From Thermoplasmata archaeon (lineage in GTDB: Archaea; Thermoplasmatota; Thermoplasmata; Lutacidiplasmatales; UBA184), in the NCBI GenBank assembly GCA_030040865.1, contig JASHSX010000034.1, positions 1 through 11,637 of the forward strand: a stretch of 11,637 nt of DNA, read 5' to 3'. The stretch's first letter is position 1; each line of letters opens with the position of its first letter. Below, piece after piece: positions 1 to 6,002 of the stretch. The position numbers were made by a program, and so were the translations under genes. The notes below the pieces were generated by a model, which saw nothing but the letters and a program-made list of their open reading frames with translations, did not search any database and had not been told where the DNA came from.

Positions 1-10
1 GGACGGACGA

Positions 11-18
11 CTTTTCTA
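11..18 (+). promoter_or_regulatory. TATA-like box of cysC (leaderless promoter)
   Basis: The bases CTTTTCTA are centred about 26 bases upstream of the cysC ATG at 41, the spacing expected if transcription starts at or next to the start codon. No Shine-Dalgarno motif lies in between. The box is a weak match to the archaeal consensus, and only 40 bases of upstream sequence are visible. Confidence 0.45.
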
Positions 19-40
19 CCCGGTCCGGGTCCCGACGTCG

Positions 41-601
41 ATGCCGGCCGCGAGCGCGGGGGATCCCCCGGGCTTCGTTGTGTGGATCGAGGGACTGCCG
101 TGCTCGGGCAAGTCCACGCTCGCCCGGACCGTCTCGGAACGGTTGCGCGCCGCGGGCCGCCGGGTCCAGATCCTCGACGGGGACGAGGTACGCCGGATGT
201 TCTCGCCCGAACTCGGGTTCTCGAGGAAGGACCGCGAGGTCCACGCGCGCCGGGTGAGCTACGTCGCGCGGATGCTCGCCGACCAGGGGGCGGCCGTGCT
301 CGTCGCGATGATTACGCCGTACGAGACCTCCCGCCAGGCGGCTCGGGCCGAGGTGCCCGAGCGGTTCATCGAGGTGTGGTTGAAGTGCTCGGTCGAGGTC
401 TGCCGTCAGCGCGACACGAAGGGCCTCTACGCCAAGGCGGCCCGGGGCGATCTGCGCAAGATGACCGGGATGGACGATCCGTTCGAGGAGCCGCTGAACC
501 CCGACCTGCTCGTCGACACCGAGCGGCTCACCGTCGTGCAGTCGACGGACCGGATCCTCCAGTTCCTCGCGCAACGCGGGCTCGTCGCGGCGGCTGCCTA
601 G
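41..601 (+). CDS. cysC: Adenylyl-sulfate (APS) kinase
   Basis: Phosphorylates adenosine 5'-phosphosulfate with ATP to give PAPS, the cytoplasmic second step of sulfate activation. The 186-residue protein is a single kinase domain of normal family length. Visible motifs are the P-loop GLPCSGKS (18-25), LDGDEVR (45-51), GFSRKDR (59-65), the active-site loop ITPYETSRQ (91-99), the segment RDTKGLYAKA (124-133) and the TGMDDPFEEP block (142-151), all in the order seen in CysC. The loop that carries the phosphorylatable Ser in well-studied CysC (ISP) reads ITP here, so Thr92 replaces it. The ATG at 41 is supported by a TATA-like box 26 bases upstream. No ATP sulfurylase gene is visible, though it could lie left of the window. 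The gene converges on pstB, with 17 bases between stop codons. Identification is secure; the in vivo role (assimilation or sulfation) is not shown. Confidence 0.93.
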   Translation: MPAASAGDPPGFVVWIEGLPCSGKSTLARTVSERLRAAGRRVQILDGDEVRRMFSPELGFSRKDREVHARRVSYVARMLADQGAAVLVAMITPYETSRQAARAEVPERFIEVWLKCSVEVCRQRDTKGLYAKAARGDLRKMTGMDDPFEEPLNPDLLVDTERLTVVQSTDRILQFLAQRGLVAAAA

Positions 602-602
602 A

Positions 603-615
603 CCCCGGCCCGGGG
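603..615. terminator. GC palindrome between convergent cysC and pstB stops (possible terminator)
   Basis: CCCCGGCCCGGGG is a perfect palindrome around one central base, and it fills almost the whole 17-base gap between the stop codons of two convergent genes. As RNA it can form a 4-bp C/G stem with a 5-base loop on either strand. There is no T-run, which archaeal terminators usually need, so a termination role is only suggested by position. Confidence 0.25.
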
Positions 616-618
616 ACG

Positions 619-1371
619 CTAGCCAAAGCGCCCGTTCACGTAGTTCTCGGTCAACTTCTCCGCGGGCGCCTTGAAGACCTGCTCCGTCGACCCGAACTCC
701 ACGAGCTTCCCGAGGTAGAAGAACGCGGTGTGGTCGGCGACGCGGGTCGCCTGCGCCAGGTTGTGGGTCACGATCACCAGCGTGTACTCGTCGCGGAGCT
801 TGGCGAGGAGCGCCTCCACCTTCGCGGTGGCGATCGGGTCGAGCGCCGAGCACGGCTCGTCGAGCAGGAGGACCTCGGGCCGCACGGCGAGCGCCCGGGC
901 GATGCACAGCCGCTGCTGCTGACCGCCCGAGAGGCTGCTCGGCGGCGCGTCGAGCTTGTCCTCGACCTCCTCCCAGAGGGCGGCGTCGCGCAGTGCGTCC
1001 ACGACGCCCTCGTCGAGCTCCTCGGCCCGACGGACCCCGAGCAGGCGAAGCCCGGCGGCGACGTTCTCGAAGATCGAGAGGTTCGGGAACGGCGTCGGCT
1101 TCTGGAAGACCATCCCGACCCGGCAGCGCACGAGCACCGGATCGAGCCGCGCGAGGTCGTCGCCGTCGAGCCGGATCTCGCCCGCGGTCCGGGCCCCCGG
1201 CACTTCCTCGTGGAGACGGTTGAGGCAGCGCAGGAACGTCGATTTGCCGCACCCCGACGGCCCGATGATCGCGGTCGTCGCCCGGTCGGGGAGCTCCAGC
1301 GAGATCGCATAGAGCACTTGCTGCGCCCCGTACCACGCGTCGAGGTTCGACACCGCTAGCTTGGAGGCCAC
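619..1371 (-). CDS. pstB: Phosphate ABC transporter ATP-binding protein PstB
   Basis: ATPase subunit that powers phosphate import through the Pst permease at the cytoplasmic face of the membrane. The 250-residue protein has every ABC motif: Walker A GPSGCGKST (37-45), Q-loop Gln90 in GMVFQKPTPFP (86-96), signature LSGGQQQR (147-154), Walker B VLLLDEP (167-173) and H-loop His203. The GMVFQKPTPFP segment and the NRLHEEVPGA stretch are typical of PstB rather than other ABC ATPases. The start is a GTG at 1371, four bases after the pstCA stop, with GGTG seven bases upstream. An ATG at 1376 is in another frame and hits a stop after six codons. It is the last gene of the pst operon; the phoU gene that often follows is absent and cysC converges from the other side. 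Confidence 0.96.
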   Translation of the reverse strand: MASKLAVSNLDAWYGAQQVLYAISLELPDRATTAIIGPSGCGKSTFLRCLNRLHEEVPGARTAGEIRLDGDDLARLDPVLVRCRVGMVFQKPTPFPNLSIFENVAAGLRLLGVRRAEELDEGVVDALRDAALWEEVEDKLDAPPSSLSGGQQQRLCIARALAVRPEVLLLDEPCSALDPIATAKVEALLAKLRDEYTLVIVTHNLAQATRVADHTAFFYLGKLVEFGSTEQVFKAPAEKLTENYVNGRFG

Positions 1372-1375
1372 GCCA

Positions 1376-3301
1376 TCACACCGAACCCGGTGTCCTATCG
1401 GCTCGTAGGACCAAACGGGCGGCGAGACTCACCGCGGCCATAATAAGCAACAGTACGAGCGCGGCGCCCCAGGCATCGATCGTCCAGTTCGGCGCGGACG
1501 CGATGGTGAGATTGTCGTAGATGAGCGGCCCGAGCGAGGCGATGGGGGACCGCAGGCTCGTGAACCAGTAGCTGCTCGTTCCGGCGGTGAAGACGAGCGC
1601 GGCGGTCTCCCCGCCGGCGCGGCCCAGGGCGAGGAAGTTCGCCGTGAGGATCGCGCTCTTCGAGTTCCCGAGGACGACCCTCAGCGTGACGCGGTGCCGC
1701 GGGAACCCCAGGGCGAGCGCCGCCTCCCGGACCTCGACCGAGACCGTCCGCAGCGCGGCCTCCGTCGCCCGAGCGATGATCGGGATCATGAGCAGCGAGA
1801 GCGCGGCCGCGCCCGAGAGCGCGCTCCGGGCGTCGAGCGGATCGACGCGCAGGAAGAGCACGAAGACGAACACCCCGAGCAGGAGCGACGGCACCCCGAC
1901 CATGACGTCGACCAGCACTCCGAGGAGTTGGCTCGTCCGACGTCGGGCGTACTCGGAGAGGTAGATTCCGGTGAGGAGCCCGACCGGGACCGCGACCACC
2001 GAGGCGAGCGCGATCAGGATCAACGTCCCCTGGAGCGCCGGCCCGATCCCCCCGAGCGGGCAGTGCGTGCTCGCGTTCGTCTCCAGGCAGTACGGCGGCG
2101 GCGTCGAGGTGTAGAACGACGGGGTCACGACCGCGGCACCCCCCTGCTGGACCGCCGTGCCGATCAGGCTGGCGAGCGGGTAGACCGCGGCCGCCGTCGC
2201 CCCGACGACGAGGACCAAGGCGATGAGGTAGACGACGCGCCTACGCCGGACCGCCCGCGGGCGCCCCGCCTCGACTCGGGACCACCAGAGCGGCCGGTCG
2301 AGCGGGTCCCGGAGGTTCGTCCCGACGGGGTCCGGTGCCGGGACGCCGCGACGGCGCCGTCGCGAGAACCATCCACCGCGCCCGGTTTCCCGCTGCGCCC
2401 TCCGGATGAGGAGGCGAGCAAGGAGGTTGATCGCGAACGACATCGCGAAGAGGACCAGCCCCAGCTCGATGAGCTCGCTCTGCTGGAGGCCGAACGCTCC
2501 GCCGAACTCGTTGACGAGGATGCTCGGGATCGTGCCGCCCTGCGAGAACAACGAGGTCGGGAGCTGGTAGATGTTCCCGATGACGAGCGCGACGGCGATC
2601 GTCTCCCCGATGGCGCGCCCCAGCCCGAGCATGATCGCCCCGAGGATCCCGGGCGCGGCCGGGCGGAGGACCGACAGCCGGGTCGCGTCCCACCGCGTGC
2701 CGCCGAGGCACAGGGCGGCTTCGCGCGGCGCGCGGGGAACGCCGAGGAGGGCCTCGCGGCTCAACGCGGAGATGGTCGGCACGATCATGATCGCGAGGAT
2801 CAGGCTCGCCGTCAGGTAGTCCTCGCCGAGGGGAAGTCCGGAGAACGGGCCGGTCCCTCCCGTCAGGTGGGCGAGCGCCGGCTCGCCGGTCCGCGCCATC
2901 CACGGAGAGACGACCACGAGGGCCCAGAACCCGTAGACCACGGACGGGATCGCCGCGCCGAGGTCGACCATCCACGCCAGGGGCGTTCGGAGCCACCGCG
3001 GCGCCAGTTCCGCCGCGAAGATCGCGACCCCGAGCGAGATCGGGACTGCGATCAGCAGGGCGAGGGCGCTCGTGAGCAACGTACCGACGATGACCGGTAC
3101 CGCGCTGAACGCGGGGTCCGTGAAGAAACCGAGTCCCCATCGGTCGATCGAGGGGATCGACTCGAGCAGGAGGAGCCCCGCCAGCGCGACGACCAGCGCG
3201 ACGACGATCGCGGCCGCCGCCAGCGTTCCCGCCCGGAACGCGCCGCCGAGCCGCCGGAGCCGGGCGACGCGGCGGCCGAGGGCGGGGCCCCCGGCCGTCA
3301 C
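1376..3301 (-). CDS. pstCA: Fused phosphate ABC transporter permease PstC-PstA
   Basis: Membrane channel of the high-affinity phosphate importer, with the two normally separate permeases joined in one 641-residue chain. Residues about 20-300 are PstC-like: six likely membrane segments and the EAA coupling loop around E194-A-A to G200, followed by GRAIGETIAVALVIGN (228-243). Residues 301-355 are a very basic cytoplasmic linker. Residues about 356-635 are PstA-like: six more membrane segments, a second EAA loop at E526-A-A to G532, and GRAGGETAALVFTAG (560-574). Two cysteines (405, 414) in the predicted external loop after the seventh segment could form a disulfide. No stop or frameshift separates the halves. 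The start is GTG at 3301, with GAGG eight bases upstream overlapping the pstS stop; only 10 bases separate the two genes. Family assignment is firm. The basic linker should place the N-terminus of the PstA half in the cytoplasm, consistent with normal topology. Confidence 0.95.
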   Translation of the reverse strand: MTAGGPALGRRVARLRRLGGAFRAGTLAAAAIVVALVVALAGLLLLESIPSIDRWGLGFFTDPAFSAVPVIVGTLLTSALALLIAVPISLGVAIFAAELAPRWLRTPLAWMVDLGAAIPSVVYGFWALVVVSPWMARTGEPALAHLTGGTGPFSGLPLGEDYLTASLILAIMIVPTISALSREALLGVPRAPREAALCLGGTRWDATRLSVLRPAAPGILGAIMLGLGRAIGETIAVALVIGNIYQLPTSLFSQGGTIPSILVNEFGGAFGLQQSELIELGLVLFAMSFAINLLARLLIRRAQRETGRGGWFSRRRRRGVPAPDPVGTNLRDPLDRPLWWSRVEAGRPRAVRRRRVVYLIALVLVVGATAAAVYPLASLIGTAVQQGGAAVVTPSFYTSTPPPYCLETNASTHCPLGGIGPALQGTLILIALASVVAVPVGLLTGIYLSEYARRRTSQLLGVLVDVMVGVPSLLLGVFVFVLFLRVDPLDARSALSGAAALSLLMIPIIARATEAALRTVSVEVREAALALGFPRHRVTLRVVLGNSKSAILTANFLALGRAGGETAALVFTAGTSSYWFTSLRSPIASLGPLIYDNLTIASAPNWTIDAWGAALVLLLIMAAVSLAARLVLRADRTPGSV

Positions 3302-3311
3302 GCGGCCCGCC

Positions 3312-4532
3312 TCAACACGCCGCGATCGCCGAGCCCTGGTACTCCATCGTGCCGAGGGCGTTCAGGTCCTGCGTGACGATGTTCGCGGGCGGGTTCACGT
3401 AGTCGACGGAGGCCGAGTCGCCCTGGCCCGTCGTGAGCACGTAGTTGAGCCATTGAACCAGGATCTGCGCGTGCTGCAGCGACGAGGTGTAGCCGAGCGA
3501 GGTGTCCACGAGCACCACGAAGTACGAAAGCGTGGCGAGCGGGTAGTCAAAGCTGCCCGGCGAGTTGACCCAGCTCACGTTCGCCCAGCTGCCGGTCGCC
3601 GGAGGGATCGGCTGTCCCGAGAGGTTCGCGATCGCCCCGTTGGTCGCCGCCAGCGTCGGCTGGACGTAGTGCCCGGCGGTGTTGAGGACGCCCGCGGTCG
3701 CCAGCTTGTCGTTGATGGCGTCGGGCAGGTCGAGGTAGCCGATCGAGTAGGAGGTCGCGGCCACCGTCTTCCCGAGCGCCGAATTCCCCTTCTCGGCGAG
3801 CTGGTGCGGCGTGGTCGGCCACGGGGTCGGAAGGACCGTCGTGCCGACCGTCTTCTCCCAGGTCGCGTTGTAGATCGAGAGCAGGTTCGTGAGCACGTAC
3901 GTCGTGCCGGCCTGATCCGACCGGTGGACCGAGACGATCGGGTCGCTCGGCAGGCCGTGGTTGTTGGCCGCGAGCACGGTCGAGTTCCAGTTCGAGATCG
4001 TCCCCAGGTAGATGCCGGCCAGCTCCGGAACGGTCAGATTCAGGACCCCCGAGAAGCCGGGGATGTTGTAGACGATGGCCACCGGGCCGCCCGTGACGGG
4101 CAGGGTGAGGATCGGACCGGGCATCGCGGAGACGTCCGAGGCGTTGAGGGGCTCGTCGGTCGCCGCGAAATCGACCTGCTTCTCGGCCAACGCCGTGATG
4201 CCGGCCCCCGCGCCGCTCGCGGTGTAATCGATCGTGTTCCCGGTCGCGGTGGAGTAGCCCGAGGTCCAGACGCTCATGACCGCATTGAGGAAGCTCGCGC
4301 CGGCGCCCTGGATCGTCACGCCGCTCGCGCACGTGGTCGACGCCGTCGTCTTCTTCTCCAGACCGTACCAGCTCGTACCGAAGCCGACCCCGACCAGGAT
4401 GAGAACGATGACGACGACCCCGACGACGACCCAGATCCCCCGACCGCGCTTCCGGCGAACCACCGGAGTGGCGCTGGAGGGGGCCTTCGTGGGGTCGATC
4501 TCGTCGGCCGGCTCGGCCGGCGCGCCGCTCAT
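3312..4532 (-). CDS. pstS: Phosphate-binding protein PstS, membrane-anchored
   Basis: External receptor that captures phosphate and delivers it to PstCA. The 406-residue protein starts with a charged, Pro/Ala-rich tail (1-25), then a basic cluster RRKRGR (26-31) and one hydrophobic segment (about 33-52), which reads as an uncleaved signal anchor; there is no lipobox Cys. The binding domain follows with family motifs: GAGASF (76-81), TASGAGAG (104-111), DFAATDEPL (121-129), TGGPVAIVYNIPG (147-159), IYLGTISNW (174-182) and HRSDQAGTTY (203-212). Ser80, Ser106, Asp126 and Arg204/Asp206/Thr210 match expected phosphate contacts. Two cysteines, Cys68 just after the anchor and Cys406 as the last residue, could staple the domain ends. 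The ATG at 4532 has GAGGT six bases upstream and a TATA box at 4638-4644. It is the first gene of pstS-pstCA-pstB. Confidence 0.94.
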   Translation of the reverse strand: MSGAPAEPADEIDPTKAPSSATPVVRRKRGRGIWVVVGVVVIVLILVGVGFGTSWYGLEKKTTASTTCASGVTIQGAGASFLNAVMSVWTSGYSTATGNTIDYTASGAGAGITALAEKQVDFAATDEPLNASDVSAMPGPILTLPVTGGPVAIVYNIPGFSGVLNLTVPELAGIYLGTISNWNSTVLAANNHGLPSDPIVSVHRSDQAGTTYVLTNLLSIYNATWEKTVGTTVLPTPWPTTPHQLAEKGNSALGKTVAATSYSIGYLDLPDAINDKLATAGVLNTAGHYVQPTLAATNGAIANLSGQPIPPATGSWANVSWVNSPGSFDYPLATLSYFVVLVDTSLGYTSSLQHAQILVQWLNYVLTTGQGDSASVDYVNPPANIVTQDLNALGTMEYQGSAIAAC

Positions 4533-4538
4533 GGGCGG

Positions 4539-4543
4539 ACCTC
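4539..4543 (-). promoter_or_regulatory. Shine-Dalgarno motif of pstS
   Basis: GAGGT on the minus strand lies six bases before the pstS ATG and fixes that start. It shows that this operon, unlike four other genes in the window, is probably translated from a leadered mRNA. Confidence 0.7.
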
Positions 4544-4557
4544 GGCCGGCGGCGCGC

Positions 4558-4571
4558 CCCGTCCCGACGGG
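4558..4571 (-). promoter_or_regulatory. Inverted repeat in the pstS 5' leader
   Basis: CCCGTC-CC-GACGGG is a perfect inverted repeat with 6-base arms and a 2-base spacer. It lies 26-39 bases upstream of the pstS ATG, inside the predicted 5' leader of roughly 80 bases. It could be an operator for a dimeric regulator or a small RNA hairpin. GC-rich DNA produces such repeats by chance, so the assignment is weak. Confidence 0.3.
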
Positions 4572-4637
4572 TCAGAGGCGGCGGATGCGTTGTGCGGGAC
4601 CGATGCTTCGATCACGGCCCGCCCTGGTCGGTGCGCC

Positions 4638-4644
4638 ATATAAA
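4638..4644 (-). promoter_or_regulatory. TATA box of the pst operon
   Basis: The minus strand reads TTTATAT, the best archaeal TATA match in the window. A start about 26 bases downstream, near 4615, would give an mRNA leader of about 80 bases before the pstS ATG. The IS630-like element ends only nine bases upstream of this box, so any regulator site further upstream has been displaced or replaced. Confidence 0.7.
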
Positions 4645-4653
4645 CCGGTGGAT

Positions 4654-4672
4654 TGTCCCATTAGTCCGATAC
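4654..4672 (+). repeat. Left terminal inverted repeat of IS630-like element
   Basis: TGTCCCATTAGTCCGATAC. It matches the reverse complement of 5673-5691 at 15 of 19 positions, including the first ten. The repeat ends where the transposase-gene TATA box begins. Confidence 0.75.
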
Positions 4673-4678
4673 TTTATC
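4671..4678 (+). promoter_or_regulatory. TATA box of the transposase-like gene (leaderless)
   Basis: ACTTTATC is centred about 27 bases upstream of the GTG at 4702, so transcription would start at the start codon. This spacing is the main reason for choosing that GTG. It points the opposite way from the pstS TATA box about 30 bases to the left, making a divergent promoter pair. Confidence 0.6.
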
Positions 4679-4701
4679 GGGGCCGGCGCCGGTGGCCCGG
4701 C

Positions 4702-5679
4702 GTGCGCCGAGCCCCGACGATCCGGATCCACGCGAGCGAGCGGCGCCAACTGCGCGGCCTCGTCGACGCTCCGTCGACCCCCGCGAAGCTCCGCCTCCGG
4801 GCCCGGGTCGTTCTCCGAGCCGCGAGCGGCGTCCCGAACGTCCGCATCGCCCGGGAGGTCGGGACCGACCCCGCGACGGTCGCGCGCTGGAGACGGCGGT
4901 TCCTCCTGCACGGGACCCCTGGGATCCTTCGAGATGCCCCCCGTCCCGGCCGGCCGCCGTCCATCCCCGACGCTCGCGTCGAGCGGGTCCTCCGTTCGAC
5001 GATCGGGACCACGGAGTCCCGGGCCCGGCCCTGGTCCACCCGCAGCCTGGCCCGGGAGACGGGGGTCAGCAAGTCCACCGTCCAGCGGATCTGGAAGGCC
5101 CGCGGCGTCCAGCCCCAGAAGACCGCGGAACGGCCGCGGGCGGCCGGCGGGATGGAGTTCCTCGACCGTGTCACCGACATGGTCGGCCTCTACCTCGACC
5201 CACCGGAGCGCGCCATCGCGTTCGCCACGGACGAACGAGCCGTGGCCGCTCGGGCGTCGCCCGTGGACCTCGGGGAGCTCGCCCGTCTCCGGCGCAGAAG
5301 CCACGGGGTCCGCCTCCGCGCCTTCCTGCAGCTCGTGGAGCGCGAGACCCCTCCGGTGCTGGACATCCACCTGCTGCTCGACAGCCGCTTGGCCCCCACC
5401 CCACCCATCCTGGAGCGCTGGCTGTCGCAGCGTCCTCGCTTCCACCTCCACTACCTGCCGTCGGACCGGGCGGGACTCACCCTGATCGATCGACTCGTCG
5501 TCGGGTTCTCCCGACGCCGGGCGCGGACGGGGGAATCCCCGAGCGCCCAACGCCTCCGTCAGGCGCTCCGGGACCACCTCAAGGCGGCCCACGGCGTCCC
5601 GAGTCCGTTTGTGTGGACCTCGACGGCTCAGGATGTCCGGAGCATGTACCGGCGGGGCAAGGGCGGCAATCCGTACTGA
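4702..5679 (+). CDS. IS630-family transposase-like protein with altered catalytic core
   Basis: IS630 transposases cut and rejoin DNA at element ends. This 325-residue protein keeps the N-terminal DNA-binding half: a first helix-turn-helix (about 43-70, ending in VARWRRRFLLHG) and a second (about 111-136, WSTRSLARETGVSKSTVQRIW). The family block FLDRVTDMVGLYLDPPERA leads to the first catalytic Asp177 (ATDER). The second Asp227 (LLLDSRLAPTP, usually DNYGTHKT) lies only 50 residues later, about 30 fewer than I recall for the family, so the central strands of the RNase H fold appear to be missing. From Asp227 to the third position the spacing is intact at 36 residues, but that position is Asp263, not Glu. 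The C-terminal PFVWTSTAQDV motif is present. The frame is unbroken. It could be an inactive copy, a repressor-like DNA-binding derivative, or a divergent active enzyme. Open sequence continues upstream of the GTG but lies outside the family and the element. Confidence 0.82.
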   Translation: MRRAPTIRIHASERRQLRGLVDAPSTPAKLRLRARVVLRAASGVPNVRIAREVGTDPATVARWRRRFLLHGTPGILRDAPRPGRPPSIPDARVERVLRSTIGTTESRARPWSTRSLARETGVSKSTVQRIWKARGVQPQKTAERPRAAGGMEFLDRVTDMVGLYLDPPERAIAFATDERAVAARASPVDLGELARLRRRSHGVRLRAFLQLVERETPPVLDIHLLLDSRLAPTPPILERWLSQRPRFHLHYLPSDRAGLTLIDRLVVGFSRRRARTGESPSAQRLRQALRDHLKAAHGVPSPFVWTSTAQDVRSMYRRGKGGNPY

Positions 5680-5691
5680 ATTAATGGGACA
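5673..5691 (-). repeat. Right terminal inverted repeat of IS630-like element
   Basis: Read on the minus strand it is TGTCCCATTAATTCAGTAC. It includes the last sense codon (TAC) and stop (TGA) of the transposase-like gene, so coding sequence runs to the very end of the element. Confidence 0.75.
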
Positions 5692-6002
5692 CGCGCTGCT
5701 GCGGACCGACCTCGCCGAACGGATCCCCGCCCCGCGGGATCCGCGTTCCCCCCTCGGCGACCGGCGCCGACGGGGCATCGCTCGGCCGATCGGCCCGGGG
5801 GGGGGCCGCGTCCCGCGGTCCGCCTCCCGAGCTCGGGCGGCCCGTACCTCACTTCGCATCGATTTTTGGACACCCCGTCAGCTCGGGTGGGGCCTTCCGA
5901 GGAAGGGGGTCGACTCGAGACGTCGAGAGGCGGTCGCAGTACCGGGAGCTCGAAGGACGGGTCGAACGCTGTCGAGGGGGCCCCGGTCCGGCCGCCGGGC
6001 GT
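5692..6002. other. Intergenic stretch rich in inverted repeats, no gene seen
   Basis: I see no credible protein gene in these 311 bases. Open frames here are Arg/Pro-rich and lack promoters or family features. Several inverted repeats occur: 5720-5743 (8-base arms), 5754-5770 (6-base arms, 5-base loop), GGCCGATCGGCC at 5784-5795, CCCGAGCTCGGG at 5826-5837, CCTTCCGAGGAAGG at 5893-5906 and 5914-5927 (5-base arms around GACG). There is also a run of nine G at 5797-5805 and one T-run (ATTTTTGG, 5862-5869). It could hold a structured RNA, a regulatory region cut off from pst by the insertion, or nothing functional. I could not match it to tRNA, 5S, SRP or RNase P RNA. Confidence 0.5.
5720..5743. 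repeat. Perfect 8-bp stem-loop downstream of the IS630-like element
   Basis: CGGATCCC and GGGATCCG form a perfect 8-bp stem around an 8-base loop (CGCCCCGC), beginning 28 bases outside the element. It may stop or stabilise the transposase-gene transcript, but no T-run follows directly. Confidence 0.4.

Larger units (their letters stand above)
4654..5691 (+). mobile_element. Compact IS630-like element with terminal inverted repeats
   Basis: A unit of 1038 bases is bounded by imperfect inverted repeats of 19 bases (15 identical, the outer 10 perfect: TGTCCCATTA). It is filled almost entirely by one transposase-like gene. The right repeat contains that gene's last codon and stop, and the left repeat runs into its TATA box, so repeats and gene clearly form one unit. 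IS630 elements normally duplicate a TA dinucleotide on insertion. The flanks here (GGAT before, CGCG after) show none, suggesting an old insertion, later change, or slightly misplaced ends. Because the encoded transposase looks catalytically altered, the element may be immobile or moved only in trans. Confidence 0.72.

Noticed and set aside
82..1359. Plus-strand open frame of 425 codons spanning cysC and pstB
   Set aside because: It crosses two real genes in the wrong frame or strand and is Arg/Gly/Pro-rich without motifs.
1694..3376. Long plus-strand open frame (560 codons) opposite pstCA
   Set aside because: It is Arg/Asp/Glu/Pro-rich with no family motif and runs opposite a gene with unmistakable Pst permease motifs. 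High G+C keeps antisense frames open.
3072..4643. Plus-strand open frame of 523 codons opposite pstS
   Set aside because: Arg-rich composition, no start signals; opposite strand to a well-supported PstS.
4276..4701. Upstream extension of the transposase-like gene
   Set aside because: The frame is open but crosses the element's left repeat and the pstS gene and promoter. The family-like N-terminus begins at the GTG at 4702, which fits the TATA box spacing.
5923..5990. Possible tRNA T-arm (GGGTCGAACGC-like)
   Set aside because: The loop lacks the TTC core and no acceptor, D or anticodon arms can be fitted around it.
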